Assembly (NCBI GenBank): GCA_002683785.1
Contig: NYUB01000158.1
Span: forward strand, 1-44,850
Origin: Deltaproteobacteria bacterium
GTDB taxonomy: Bacteria > SAR324 > NAC60-12
Direction: 5' to 3'
DNA length: 44,850 nucleotides
Both the position numbers and the translations under genes were made by a program. Positions 36,000-44,850 of the stretch are shown in pieces; the stretch's first letter is position 1, and every line of letters begins with the position of its first letter. The notes under the pieces are model-generated. The model searched no databases, was not told where the DNA came from, and saw nothing but the letters and a program-made list of their open reading frames with translations.

Positions 36000-36192
36000 C
36001 AGATTTTTGCCGGCGTTTTCATGCTTGGGGAAATTAATTCGACCTATCCAAAATCAGGATTTCACGGACAAGATTCAAGTTGGTTGTCTCCAAATGAGAA
36101 CGACACGTAGATGTGTTTTTGTCATTTCATTATGAAAAGAAACTCTTCTGAATCAAATCATGCAATCCAATGAACCATTTTCTGTCGACTTG

Positions 36193-36226
36193 CAAGAAAT
36201 TCTAAGATAGTAGAAATTATTTCTTG
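36193..36226 (+). promoter_or_regulatory. Hairpin upstream of aconitase
   Basis: CAAGAAAT-TCTA (36193-36204) pairs with TAGA (36211-36214) and ATTTCTTG (36219-36226), with AATT bulged on the 3' side. The pairing is 12 bp in total. It ends 39 bases before the preferred aconitase start and may be an RNA structure or operator. Confidence 0.4.
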
Positions 36227-36265
36227 TTACACATAATAAAACCAACCAATGATCTAGAGAATAAC

Positions 36266-38944
36266 GTGTATCAGAATTCCTTCAACTGTCTCACTCAACT
36301 CGACCTACCAAACGTCGAAGCCCAGTTTTATAAGCTTCCTTCATTGAGGGTGGAAGGATCCACCCCGCTGGAAAAACTACCCTTTTCTATTCGTGTTCTT
36401 CTGGAGCAGGCTCTGAGGAACGTAGATGGATTCCAGGTCAATGAGGAAGATGTCAAAGCCCTTGCCTGCTGGAAAGCAGGAGTGAAGTCGGAGCGCGAAA
36501 TTCCCTTCAAACCCACACGTGTGATCCTTCAGGATTTTACCGGGGTTCCTGCAGTGGTGGATCTGGCGGCGATGCGTTCGGCGATGATCGAACTAGGGGG
36601 TAATCCGGATCTGATCAATCCACGGGTTCCAGTTGATTTGATCATTGATCACTCCGTTCAGGTGGACGTTTCAGCAAGCCCTGATGCGGTGCAGAAAAAC
36701 ATGGAAATTGAATTCGAGCGTAACCGGGAACGTTACCAATTCCTGAAATGGGGGCAACAGGCGTTCGAACAATTCGGTGTTTTTCCTCCAGGAGTGGGGA
36801 TTGTGCATCAGGTTAACTTGGAACATGTGGCCCAGGTGGTTCATTTGCGTGATGGACTTTGCTTTCCTGATACCTTGGTCGGAACCGATTCCCACACGAC
36901 GATGGTCAATGGACTTGGTGTGATGGGTTGGGGTGTTGGAGGAATCGAGGCCGAATCAGTGATGCTGGGGCAACCGGTTTCCATGCTTATCCCGGATGTG
37001 GTTGGTTTCCGGTTGCTTGGTCAATTGCGAGAAGGTGTGACTGCCACCGATCTCGTTCTGCGCGTTGTGGAAATGCTGCGTCAAAAAGGGGTGGTGGAAA
37101 AATTCGTTGAATTTTTTGGAACAGGACTTTCGGGACTTCCCCTGGCGGACCGTGCAACTGTGGCCAACATGGCTCCAGAATATGGAGCAACGATGGGTTT
37201 TTTCCCGATCGACTCCGAAACCCTGAATTACCTGAAAAATACAGGAAGGCCGGATGATCTTGTCCAAAGAGTCGAAGTTTATGCGCAGGAACAGGGTTTA
37301 TTCAGGACCGAGGCAACCCCGGATCCTGAATACAGTGACTTGCTGGAACTGGACCTGAACAGCGTTGAACCTGCCCTTGCAGGGCCGAAACGCCCCCAGG
37401 ACCGGATCCCCCTGGATGCGATGCAAAGCACCTGGAAGAAAACCCTGCAGGCACCAGTGAAAGAACGTGGATTTGAACTTGAACCATCCCTGCTCGAAAC
37501 TTCGGTTGAAATGAAGGGGAAATCGGCTTCTTCCCTCAAACATGGGTCTGTGGTGATTGCTGCGATTACTTCATGCACTAACACCAGCAATCCATCGGTG
37601 ATGATGGCCGCAGGATTGTTAGCTAAAAAAGCCGTGGAACGGGGACTCCGGCCTGCTGAATGGGTTAAAACCTCACTTGGCCCGGGCTCAAGGGTGGTGA
37701 CAGACTACCTTAATGCTGCAGGGTTGACCAAACCTCTGGAAGAACTTGGATTTCATACCGTAGGTTATGGATGCACCACCTGCATTGGAAATTCTGGTCC
37801 CTTGGATGATGAAATTGTGACGGCGATCCAGGAAGGCAACCTGGTCACGGCGTCCGTCCTTTCCGGTAACCGTAATTTTGAGGGACGCATCAGCCCACAT
37901 GTCAAAGCCAATTACCTGGCCAGTCCGCCATTGGTTGTCGCCTATTCGCTGGCAGGAACAGTGGACATCGATCTCAGCAAGGAATCCTTGGGACGTGATT
38001 CTCAAGGAAAAGAGGTTTTTCTCAGAGAGATCTGGCCCTCATTCCAAGAGATTGCTTCGGTTCAGGATCAGATCAAGCGCGAAATGTACCAGAAGGAATA
38101 CGGGAAGCCGGATCAGCATTCTCCACTTTGGGGAACCATCGATTCATCCGCTGGGAGTGAGTATCAGTGGAATGAAGATTCGACCTACATCCAGAATCCT
38201 CCATTCTTTCAGGGCATGTCCATGGAACTCAAAGCCCTTGAAGACATCGAGGGTGCCAGGGTGTTGGTCAAAGTAGGAGACTCTGTTACCACCGATCATA
38301 TTTCTCCAGCAGGAGCGTTTGCAGCGGAGACTCCTGCAGGGAAGTACCTGCAGGAACGAGGGGTCGAAAGAAAGGATTTCAATTCCTACGGATCACGAAG
38401 AGGCAATGACCGGATCATGACCCGCGGGACTTTTGCCAACGTCCGTTTACGCAACCAAATGGCGCCAGGAACCGAAGGAGGTTTCACCCGCCATCTGGAA
38501 AGTGGACAAGAGATGGGCATTTATGAAGCATCCCTGCGCTACAAGGAATCAGGAACTCCATTGATCGTCCTTGCTGGAAAAGAATATGGAACCGGGTCTT
38601 CACGTGACTGGGCTGCCAAGGGGACTTTCCTGTTAGGAGTGCGGGTGGTGGTGGCAACAAGTTATGAGCGTATCCACCGTTCGAACCTGGTTGGGATGGG
38701 AGTTCTCCCCCTCCAGTTCCTCGATGGAGCAACGCATGAATCCCTGGGACTAAGCGGTGAAGAGACTTATTCGGTGATCGGGCTCAATGATTCTATTCGG
38801 CCAGGCCAGCAATTGATGCTGAAAGCTGATGGAAGCGAAATCCCGGTGCTCTGCCGCCTTGATACCCCGGTTGAAATCGAGTATTTCCGCAATGGGGGAA
38901 TTCTTCATACGGTGCTGCGAAATTTCTTGAGGAATGACTCGTGA
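36266..38944 (+). CDS. acnA: Aconitate hydratase (AcnA type)
   Basis: Aconitase interconverts citrate and isocitrate in the TCA cycle using a 4Fe-4S cluster. Cluster Cys residues are visible in [10 protein letters not shown] and [34 protein letters not shown] and the C-terminal swivel segment [14 protein letters not shown] are typical of the AcnA/IRP branch. The frame is open to a TTG at 36224, but that codon lies in a hairpin. GTG at 36266 gives 892 residues and places the YxLP motif at residue 22, exactly as in E. coli AcnA (891 residues), so I prefer it. It is followed after 15 bases by the HNH gene. Confidence 0.96.
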   Translation: MYQNSFNCLTQLDLPNVEAQFYKLPSLRVEGSTPLEKLPFSIRVLLEQALRNVDGFQVNEEDVKALACWKAGVKSEREIPFKPTRVILQDFTGVPAVVDLAAMRSAMIELGGNPDLINPRVPVDLIIDHSVQVDVSASPDAVQKNMEIEFERNRERYQFLKWGQQAFEQFGVFPPGVGIVHQVNLEHVAQVVHLRDGLCFPDTLVGTDSHTTMVNGLGVMGWGVGGIEAESVMLGQPVSMLIPDVVGFRLLGQLREGVTATDLVLRVVEMLRQKGVVEKFVEFFGTGLSGLPLADRATVANMAPEYGATMGFFPIDSETLNYLKNTGRPDDLVQRVEVYAQEQGLFRTEATPDPEYSDLLELDLNSVEPALAGPKRPQDRIPLDAMQSTWKKTLQAPVKERGFELEPSLLETSVEMKGKSASSLKHGSVVIAAITSCTNTSNPSVMMAAGLLAKKAVERGLRPAEWVKTSLGPGSRVVTDYLNAAGLTKPLEELGFHTVGYGCTTCIGNSGPLDDEIVTAIQEGNLVTASVLSGNRNFEGRISPHVKANYLASPPLVVAYSLAGTVDIDLSKESLGRDSQGKEVFLREIWPSFQEIASVQDQIKREMYQKEYGKPDQHSPLWGTIDSSAGSEYQWNEDSTYIQNPPFFQGMSMELKALEDIEGARVLVKVGDSVTTDHISPAGAFAAETPAGKYLQERGVERKDFNSYGSRRGNDRIMTRGTFANVRLRNQMAPGTEGGFTRHLESGQEMGIYEASLRYKESGTPLIVLAGKEYGTGSSRDWAAKGTFLLGVRVVVATSYERIHRSNLVGMGVLPLQFLDGATHESLGLSGEETYSVIGLNDSIRPGQQLMLKADGSEIPVLCRLDTPVEIEYFRNGGILHTVLRNFLRNDS

Positions 38945-38959
38945 GACTAAGGATTTAAA

Positions 38960-39511
38960 ATGGGCGACATCTTGCTGCTGAACCTGGATGGTCAGCCTCT
39001 CACGCTCTGGCCTTTAAGCACGATTTCATGGCAGCAGGGAATCAAGGCCCATTTTCTTGGCAAGGTCAAAATCCTGAGATCCTACGACGACTGGATATGT
39101 CGTTCACAGCATTTGGCAATGCCCATGCCCAGCGTCGTAATGATGGCTCGTTACCGTCCCCATGCAGGCAAAGTCAATTTCACCCGCCGTAACATCTACC
39201 TCCGGGACAGTTTCAGATGTCAGTATTGCCTCAAAATTCTCAGTCCAGAACAGTTGACCATCGATCACGTGATTCCTAAAAGCAGGGGCGGTGGAACCCA
39301 GTGGGACAATGTGGTTGCGGCATGTCATCGGTGCAACCTGAAGAAGGGGGCAAACATCGAAAAACCAGTCAAAAAACCTTTTGAACCGAACTACTGGAAG
39401 ATGGTTGAACTGGCAAAGTCCCTTCCATTGAGGATTCCGGATCCGCAATGGCAGGATTACCTCCAATGGCCGGAAAACCTGATTCAAATTGTCAAAGCCA
39501 AGGCAGCCTAA
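38960..39511 (+). CDS. HNH endonuclease family protein
   Basis: A 183-residue protein with an HNH nuclease core: CQYC, then LTIDHVIPKSRGGGTQWDNV, then CHRCNLKKG. This contains the two CxxC zinc pairs and the His-Asn-His catalytic pattern. The 85-residue N-terminal part is of the kind often found in chromosomal HNH proteins of unknown role. AAGGA lies 8 bases before the ATG. It is only 15 bases from acnA, so probably co-transcribed. No methylase or mobile element is nearby, so a restriction or homing role is not supported. The stop overlaps the serC stop by 3 bases (convergent). Confidence 0.88.
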   Translation: MGDILLLNLDGQPLTLWPLSTISWQQGIKAHFLGKVKILRSYDDWICRSQHLAMPMPSVVMMARYRPHAGKVNFTRRNIYLRDSFRCQYCLKILSPEQLTIDHVIPKSRGGGTQWDNVVAACHRCNLKKGANIEKPVKKPFEPNYWKMVELAKSLPLRIPDPQWQDYLQWPENLIQIVKAKAA

Positions 39512-40596
39512 CCTTCCCGACCTTCGAAATCCCGCATAAAATCTGCTAGTGCCTGGACTCCTTCAAGGGGCATGGAATTGTAGATCGAAGCACGAATACC
39601 TCCCACATCACGATGCCCTTTGAGGGCATAAAGCCCTTCCTTCAAGGACTGTTCAAGAAAATTGTTTTCCTTTTTGTCATCTGGAAGATGAAAGGTGACG
39701 TTGCAGATCGATCGGTCTCCTGGGTTTGCCACTGCATGGTAGAATTCTGATCCATCCAGAACTTCGTAGAGCAGCTGAGATTTTTCCTGGTTCCTCTGCT
39801 CCATAACAGCCACCCCGCCCTGTTTTTCCATCCAACGTAACATTTTCAAAGTCACATAAATCGAAAAGACGCTGGTGGTGTTCGCCAGCGAACGTTGTTC
39901 ATCGGCAAGCTGGTAATCCAAAAGTTTGGGGGTCTGCGGCAAAGCCAGGCCCAACAAATCCTTGCGTATCAGGACCAGTGCTAATCCTGAGGGACCCAGA
40001 TTTTTCTGAAGCCCCGCATATACCAATCCAAACCGGGAGTAGTCCACTTTTCGTGAGAGGATATCAGAAGTCGAATCACTGACGAGAGGAATCTCTCCGG
40101 TTTCGGGATATTTTTGCCATTGGGTGCCGTAGAGGGTGTTGTTTGAGGTCAGGTGGACATAACTCGTTTCAGGGTTCAAAGTTCCTTGCCATGCGGGGAT
40201 TTTTCTGTAATCAAAGGATTTTCCATCGACAGCAATTTCGGTACTTCCAAACTTGCGGGCCTCCTTTTCGGCGAGTACCCCCCATTTTCCGGTAATGAGG
40301 TAGACGGCAGTTTGTCTTTCTTTTCGGGCGATCAAATTCAATGGAACCGCCGAGAACTGCATCTGAGCTCCGCCGTGCATGAAAAACAGGGCATGACTCG
40401 ACCCCAGACCGCTCAGTCTGCGGAAAAGTTCTTCGGTTTCTTCAAGGATTTCCAGAAATGGCGGGGCACGGTGACTGATTTCAATGATGGATGCACCATG
40501 GCCTTGGTAATCGAGCATTTCCTGCTGAACTTCTTCCAACACTTCAGTGGGAAGCATCGCAGGACCGGCACCGAAATTATAAACTCTTTGACTCAT
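39508..40596 (-). CDS. serC: Phosphoserine aminotransferase SerC (PdxF)
   Basis: SerC transfers an amino group to 3-phosphohydroxypyruvate in serine synthesis and to the 4-phosphoerythronate-derived keto acid in vitamin B6 synthesis. The 362-residue class V aminotransferase has NFGAGPAMLP at the start, the HGGAQMQFSAVP segment, and the PLP-binding Lys198 in GLQKNLGPSG, the same position as in E. coli. AGGAAA precedes the ATG by 6 bases. It is last in a likely htrA-nudC-serC operon (gap about 21 bases to nudC). pdxA, the adjacent step in B6 synthesis, lies a few kb away. Confidence 0.97.
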   Translation of the reverse strand: MSQRVYNFGAGPAMLPTEVLEEVQQEMLDYQGHGASIIEISHRAPPFLEILEETEELFRRLSGLGSSHALFFMHGGAQMQFSAVPLNLIARKERQTAVYLITGKWGVLAEKEARKFGSTEIAVDGKSFDYRKIPAWQGTLNPETSYVHLTSNNTLYGTQWQKYPETGEIPLVSDSTSDILSRKVDYSRFGLVYAGLQKNLGPSGLALVLIRKDLLGLALPQTPKLLDYQLADEQRSLANTTSVFSIYVTLKMLRWMEKQGGVAVMEQRNQEKSQLLYEVLDGSEFYHAVANPGDRSICNVTFHLPDDKKENNFLEQSLKEGLYALKGHRDVGGIRASIYNSMPLEGVQALADFMRDFEGREG

Positions 40597-40617
40597 CAGC
40601 TTTTCCTAGAGTGTTTG

Positions 40618-41511
40618 TTAGTTGTCTTCTGCCAGCCATTCATCCAACAGACGACGGGCGATGGAATCCTTGCGGGGCATTCGAAAATCCTCGTTTTCTG
40701 GTGATTGTTTCAGTTCTTTCCGCGAGAACCACCTTGCCGATTCCAGTTCCTCGGTGTTTACCGTAAGCGATTGTCCTGGTGTTGCTATACTGCGAAAACC
40801 AAGCATCAAGGAGGATGGAAACGGCCAGGGTTGTGAAGATTCATACTGCGGATGTTCCACGTCGATTCCTACCTCTTCCTTCACTTCCCGGATGACCGTG
40901 TCTTCGAGGCTTTCTCCGGGCTCTACAAAGCCGGCAAGGATCGAATGCATCCCGGGAGGCCAACGTTGCTGTCTTCCCAGAACAACATGGTCTCCGTCAT
41001 GGACGAGCATGATGACGGCAGGATCGGTTCTCGGGAACTGGGGAAATCCACAGGAAGGGTTGAGGCATTTTTTTTGATGTCCTGCATCGAGCACCTGGGT
41101 CGCTTCCCCGCAGCGTGGGCAGAAGCGGCTGGAACGGTGCCAATGACACATTCCTCGGGCGTAAGCCAGCAAGGCTCCTTCTTCCAGAGGGAGCAGGCCG
41201 GCCAGCGTTCGAAGGTCTTCGAATCTTCCATCTTCATGAACCGGAGGTGTCTCCAGTTCTGAACAGTCGTAGGTGAAGAAGGCTTCACCGTTGAGCATTC
41301 CGAGGAAAATGCACTCCTGAGGATCGACTGGAGAATTCTCGGATAGACGGGGGAAAAGTGCTTCACAGATTTCACCGTTACGGACCAGATTCTTTTCCTG
41401 CCAGAGAGGGATGCAACAACTTTCTCCGGAACGGAGTTTGTTCCGAAGCCAGTCTGTTTCTCTGCGCAGGTGGGCGGCACGATCGAGCCTGATGCTGGAA
41501 TAGGTGTTCAT
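40618..41511 (-). CDS. nudC: NADH pyrophosphatase / RNA decapping Nudix enzyme NudC
   Basis: NudC hydrolyses NADH and removes NAD caps from RNA. The 297-residue protein has a zinc ribbon (C131, C134, C149, C154). The Nudix box starts GFVEPGESLEDTVIREV and continues KEEVGI (194-216). The NADH-specific SQPWPFPSS motif (226-234) distinguishes NudC from other Nudix enzymes. E. coli NudC is 257 residues; the extra length is N-terminal. No clear ribosome site is seen. It lies 17 bases after the protease gene and 21 before serC. Confidence 0.95.
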   Translation of the reverse strand: MNTYSSIRLDRAAHLRRETDWLRNKLRSGESCCIPLWQEKNLVRNGEICEALFPRLSENSPVDPQECIFLGMLNGEAFFTYDCSELETPPVHEDGRFEDLRTLAGLLPLEEGALLAYARGMCHWHRSSRFCPRCGEATQVLDAGHQKKCLNPSCGFPQFPRTDPAVIMLVHDGDHVVLGRQQRWPPGMHSILAGFVEPGESLEDTVIREVKEEVGIDVEHPQYESSQPWPFPSSLMLGFRSIATPGQSLTVNTEELESARWFSRKELKQSPENEDFRMPRKDSIARRLLDEWLAEDN

Positions 41512-41528
41512 GAGGAAGGGTTCTGCAA

Positions 41529-42623
41529 TCAGGAACGAGGCCTGAGCACGAGGGTGGCTTTGACGCTTTCTTTATGGTTATCGCGAATGTAATCCAGCGT
41601 GATTACCTCTCCTGCTTTGCGGGTTTCAATCTGGGCAGCGAGTTCTTCCATGGTTCTTACCGGTTGATTATTGACGTGGGTCAGAATATCCCCACCCCAT
41701 GGGACCTGATAACGTCCCACGACAATCTGTCGGGTTGCTCCACGCAAACCCGCTTTGGCTGCAGTGGCTCCTCTCACCACGCGGGAGATCAGCATACCTT
41801 CGGGGATGTCGAGCCCCAGCCTGCGGAGGTAGACGGTTGGAATCGGTTCAACCCCGAGCCAGGGTCTTCGCACGTATCCGTATTTGAGCAGGTCCGGGAT
41901 GATACGCTTCGCAGTGTTACCCGGCACCGCAAACCCGATGCCCACGCTGCCTCCTGCTCCAATGATGGCGGTGTTGATGCCAATCACCTTGCCTTCTGAA
42001 TCCAGCAGTGGTCCTCCGGAGTTTCCGGGGTTGATGGCTGCGTCGGTTTGGATCACACCTTCGATCTTCCTCCCGTTTCGAGCTTCGATGGTTCTTCCGA
42101 GTGCGCTGATGATGCCCGTGGTCAAGGTCAGTCTCAGGCCGAAGGGATTCCCCAGTGCAAGAACCTTCTGGCCCACCACGATATCGCTGGAATCGGCAAA
42201 ACGGAGCACGCTGTAGAGGCCGCTTGGAGCCTCGATATGGACCACTGCAAGATCGTTGTTGGGATCCGTTCCAATCAGTTTGCCAGGCCATTGACTGTTG
42301 TCAGAAAGGGTGACGATCAGTTTGCTTGCATTCTCCACCACATGAAAATTGGTGAGGATCATGCCTGAATCATTGATCAAAAAACCAGTGCCTGAACCCG
42401 ACTCGCTGGGAACGGGTCGGTAGAAAAAATCATAGTTGACTCCGATGTTGCTGATGTTGACCACCGCCGTGCTTTTTTGCTGGTAGATGCGGATGTTTTC
42501 TTTCTCTTCTTCAGAAAATCGTGAAACCCCGAAAACGATTCCTGGAAGGCTGGTCAACAAAAGCAGAAGAAGTATCAGGAAATTTTTTTGAATATTTGGA
42601 AGGAGGTTGTTTCTTTGACTCAT
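41529..42623 (-). CDS. Periplasmic trypsin-like serine protease, HtrA/DegS type with one PDZ domain
   Basis: A 364-residue envelope protease. An N-terminal hydrophobic segment (about 14-31) is a signal peptide or anchor. The catalytic triad is visible: H94 in TNFHVVENA, D124 in NNDLAVVHI and S202 in NPGNSGGPLL. A single C-terminal PDZ domain (about 255-355) is typical of DegS-like members; DegP has two. Such proteases handle damaged envelope proteins or trigger the sigma-E response. GAGG lies 5 bases before the ATG. It is the first gene of the htrA-nudC-serC run and divergent from pdxA. Confidence 0.94.
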   Translation of the reverse strand: MSQRNNLLPNIQKNFLILLLLLLTSLPGIVFGVSRFSEEEKENIRIYQQKSTAVVNISNIGVNYDFFYRPVPSESGSGTGFLINDSGMILTNFHVVENASKLIVTLSDNSQWPGKLIGTDPNNDLAVVHIEAPSGLYSVLRFADSSDIVVGQKVLALGNPFGLRLTLTTGIISALGRTIEARNGRKIEGVIQTDAAINPGNSGGPLLDSEGKVIGINTAIIGAGGSVGIGFAVPGNTAKRIIPDLLKYGYVRRPWLGVEPIPTVYLRRLGLDIPEGMLISRVVRGATAAKAGLRGATRQIVVGRYQVPWGGDILTHVNNQPVRTMEELAAQIETRKAGEVITLDYIRDNHKESVKATLVLRPRS

Positions 42624-42820
42624 AAAACCTCAAATGGTTGGTTGGTTTGAAACGGCATCGTCAATTCTAGCCGAGTTCTACCCATTTATACAGAACCAGC
42701 TTGGAGGCAGATTCCTGGATTTCTATCGCTCAAGTCTTCAGGATGTTAACATATTTGGTTGTATTCAAGGCTGGAGCGGAAACCCGTGAAGTCCAAAAAC
42801 CTGATGCGAAACGTTCCCTG

Positions 42821-43864
42821 ATGAAGGTTCCTTCTTTCAAAGAAATATTTCCCGTTTTAGCACTCACCATGGGCGACCCCAATGGAATTGGTGCGGAAGT
42901 CATGCTAAGAGCCCTGGATCACCTTTCTCCGATCAAAGCTTGGCAGCCACTGATTTTTGGTGATTTACAGGTCCTGGAAGAAGTCCGGAAACGGCTCCAG
43001 CTTGACTTGGTGTTTTCCAGGATAGATCTGGACGAATGGAGCAAGTCCCGGAAAGACCAAAATTCCCGTATTCCTGTTTTGGATCTTGGTCAGCAGACCC
43101 TCAATGATTGGGAGCCAGGGACATGCAGTAGTTGGGGCGGGGATTCTGCATTCCGGTTTTTAAATAAGGCGATTCAATGGACTCTTGAAGGACGTATCGA
43201 TGCGATTGTGACGGCCCCCCTGAACAAGGAAGCACTCAAAAAAGCCGGTCATGATTTCCCCGGGCATACCGATATTCTCGCAGAGGTGACAGGACGGAGT
43301 AGGGCCTGGATGATGCTTGAATGTGCCGGGTTGCGTTCGGTGATGGTCACCCTCCACATCAGCCTACGAGAAGTGCTGGAACAGATTTCCCGGCCCATGA
43401 TCCTGGAAACCATCGAAGTTGCTCATCAGGCGCTTTTGCAGATGGGGTTGGAAAATCCAAGGATAGGGGTCGCGGGGCTCAATCCTCATGCTGGGGAAAA
43501 CGGCCTGTTTGGGGACGAGGAAAGGCTGCAGATCACACCAGCAATCGAGGACGCCCTCCAAAAAGGTATCCAAGTCTCTGGGCCATTTTCACCCGATACC
43601 ATCTTTCTGCGTCACCGTTCGGGAGAATTCGATGTGGTGGTGGCCATGTACCATGACCAGGCTCTCGTTCCTCTCAAGTTGATGGGATTCGGCAAATCGG
43701 TGAACATCACCCTTGGACTGCCTTTGATCAGGACTTCGGTGGATCATGGTACTGCTTTTGACCGAGCAGCATCCTTCAATTCGGATCCTTCTTCGATGGA
43801 AGCCGCAATCAAGGCGGCCATTCGACTCTATGGAAGCTCAACCGTTGTGGCTGACCCGGATTGA
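42821..43864 (+). CDS. pdxA: 4-hydroxythreonine-4-phosphate dehydrogenase PdxA
   Basis: PdxA oxidises 4-phosphohydroxy-threonine in the deoxyxylulose-5-phosphate-dependent pyridoxal phosphate pathway. The protein shows LALTMGDPNGIGAEV at the start, APLNKEALKKAGHDFPGHTD, GLNPHAGENGLFGDEE with metal-binding His, and MYHDQALVPLKLMGFG, all family hallmarks. ATG at 42821 gives 347 residues (E. coli 329). The frame is open to a TTG at 42701 with an ATG at 42743; those extra residues do not look like the family and no start has a clear ribosome site. Its last 27 bases overlap the end of the convergent transpeptidase gene. Confidence 0.95.
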   Translation: MKVPSFKEIFPVLALTMGDPNGIGAEVMLRALDHLSPIKAWQPLIFGDLQVLEEVRKRLQLDLVFSRIDLDEWSKSRKDQNSRIPVLDLGQQTLNDWEPGTCSSWGGDSAFRFLNKAIQWTLEGRIDAIVTAPLNKEALKKAGHDFPGHTDILAEVTGRSRAWMMLECAGLRSVMVTLHISLREVLEQISRPMILETIEVAHQALLQMGLENPRIGVAGLNPHAGENGLFGDEERLQITPAIEDALQKGIQVSGPFSPDTIFLRHRSGEFDVVVAMYHDQALVPLKLMGFGKSVNITLGLPLIRTSVDHGTAFDRAASFNSDPSSMEAAIKAAIRLYGSSTVVADPD

Positions 43865-44850
43865 TTCTGGATTTGTTTTTTCGTTGGGAGGTGGGAGGAC
43901 CTTCTGAATCATCATCGTTTTTTGAGCAATATCCCTAAAGATCGGTGCGGCGACCACTCCGCCATAATATGATTTTCTTGGATTCCGGATCAATACCAGG
44001 ATGCTGATCTGTGGATCGTTAGCCGGGACAAAACCTCCGAAGGAAGCAACATACTGGGTTTTTGAGTAACGTCCCAGTCTGGGGTCATAAACCTGGCTGG
44101 TGCCGGTCTTCCCTGCCACCTCATATCCCTCGATAGCAGCTCTTCGGGCCGTTCCTCCTTTTTCGGTGACAGAGATCATGAACTTTCGGACCAAATCTGA
44201 AACCTGAGGTTCAATCACCGTTTCAGGTATTTTTGGACCAAATTGGTATGGGGTCTTCTGTCCGGGTTGAATCAATTCGCTTAGTTTCTTTCCTGTCGAA
44301 TCGATGGCATGTTCCACGGTATAGGGAGTGATCAGCTTTCCCTGGTTGGCAAAGACATTGATCGCCATCAGCATCTGCAATGGTGAAGCCAGAATGCCCT
44401 GGCCAAAGGAAATGCTGGCATGGTCCACAGAAGTCCATTTTTTTGCTGGAAGCAGTTTTCCTGAAGCTTCAGCCGCCAATCCCGAACCAGGCTTCGAGCC
44501 GAATCCGAAGCGTCGGATGTAATCCTGAAAAACATGGGGCGTCAGCCTCATTCCAATTTTTGCCGCACAGATGTTCGATGATTTCTTGAGTACTTCCAAC
44601 AGGCTTAGCTGCTGGTGTTTTTTAACATCCCTGATACGGTGTCCGCCGACTTTGTACTCTCCGTTTTCACAATCGAAGTTTTGGTCTACTGAAACGAGTC
44701 CTTCGCTCAAAGCCGCAGAAAGGGTAATGACCTTGAAGGTCGATCCGGGTTCATATCCTGAGGTCACTGCCCGATTCAGGAAATGAGCACGGCTGAACTG
44801 GCGGTATCGATTCGGATCAAATCCTGGATAACTGGCAACCGCAAGGATGG
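43838..44850 (-). CDS. ftsI: Penicillin-binding protein transpeptidase, FtsI type (5' end outside window)
   Basis: The C-terminal part of a class B penicillin-binding protein that cross-links septal peptidoglycan. The frame continues through ASYPGFDPNRYRQF to the window edge, so the N-terminus with its membrane anchor is missing. The active-site motifs are complete: STFK in YEPGSTFK (nucleophile Ser), SSN in LKKSSNICAAKIG, and KTGT in VAGKTGTSQ. The YGGVVAAPIFRDIAQ segment near the end is typical of FtsI/SpoVD. An internal GTG at 44767 is not the start. It converges on pdxA with a 27-base overlap. Other division-cluster genes are not visible in the window. Confidence 0.93.
   Translation of the reverse strand, partial: ILAVASYPGFDPNRYRQFSRAHFLNRAVTSGYEPGSTFKVITLSAALSEGLVSVDQNFDCENGEYKVGGHRIRDVKKHQQLSLLEVLKKSSNICAAKIGMRLTPHVFQDYIRRFGFGSKPGSGLAAEASGKLLPAKKWTSVDHASISFGQGILASPLQMLMAINVFANQGKLITPYTVEHAIDSTGKKLSELIQPGQKTPYQFGPKIPETVIEPQVSDLVRKFMISVTEKGGTARRAAIEGYEVAGKTGTSQVYDPRLGRYSKTQYVASFGGFVPANDPQISILVLIRNPRKSYYGGVVAAPIFRDIAQKTMMIQKVLPPPNEKTNPESIRVSHNG

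Noticed and set aside
38960-39511. HNH gene as part of a homing element or restriction system
   Set aside because: There is no methylase, intron, intein or mobile-element boundary nearby. It is co-directional with and close to acnA, with ordinary composition.
40153-40704. 183-codon plus-strand frame opposite serC and nudC
   Set aside because: It is antisense to two firmly identified genes, with no ribosome site or domain.

Overview
This window is ordinary, gene-dense chromosomal DNA from a motile Gram-negative (diderm) bacterium. The evidence is flagellar rod and L-ring genes (flgF, flgG, flgA, flgH), a lipoprotein signal on FlgH, a DegS/HtrA-type periplasmic protease, BolA, an IHF-like DNA-binding protein, NudC, a GlnA/GlnE adenylylation pair and a sigma-54-type promoter. 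Together these point to a proteobacterium or a close relative. A deltaproteobacterial or SAR324-like lineage would fit, but I cannot prove it from sequence. I see no phage, insertion sequence, tRNA, rRNA or CRISPR array. Both ends of the window cut through genes.

Layout. 1-6.0 kb (minus): a truncated membrane-anchored protein, an acyl-CoA carboxylase carboxyltransferase, and a 1280-residue protein resembling class I adenylate cyclases. 6.3-9.8 kb (minus): flgF-flgG-flgA-flgH, with a good sigma-54 promoter before flgF and a terminator after flgH. 10.3-16.6 kb (plus): glnA, glnE and recN; the glnA-glnE junction holds a long hairpin and a short leader ORF. 16.6-18.4 kb (minus): an unknown membrane protein and a small partner. 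18.6-24.7 kb (plus): a small exported protein, then pheT-dgkA-moaD-like-MBL/cNMP fusion, which looks like an operon. 24.7-27.6 kb (minus): bolA, acetoacetyl-CoA synthetase and a small anchored protein. 28.0-29.5 kb (plus): an IHF-like gene and an unknown gene, each preceded by a copy of a similar leader sequence. 29.8-32.5 kb: an MFS transporter (minus), a small acidic protein (plus), and msrB with a small partner (minus). 32.7-39.5 kb: penicillin-acylase family protein (plus), TauD-like dioxygenase (minus), aconitase and an HNH nuclease (plus). 39.5-42.6 kb (minus): degS/htrA-like, nudC, serC. 42.8 kb to the end: pdxA (plus), converging on an ftsI-type transpeptidase (minus) that runs off the window.

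How genes connect. GlnE modifies GlnA at the Tyr visible in GlnA (Tyr398). SerC (PdxF) and PdxA catalyse consecutive steps of the deoxyxylulose-5-phosphate-dependent vitamin B6 pathway and lie a few kb apart. The adenylate-cyclase-like protein and the protein with two cyclic-nucleotide-binding-like domains suggest, by inference only, that cyclic-nucleotide signalling is used here.

The least ordinary items are the metallo-beta-lactamase/cNMP fusion downstream of a MoaD-like protein whose Gly-Gly is followed by two extra residues, the glnA-glnE junction, the duplicated leader element before the IHF-like and neighbouring genes, and the large cyclase-like protein. I did not find a defence system or other clearly new multi-gene system.
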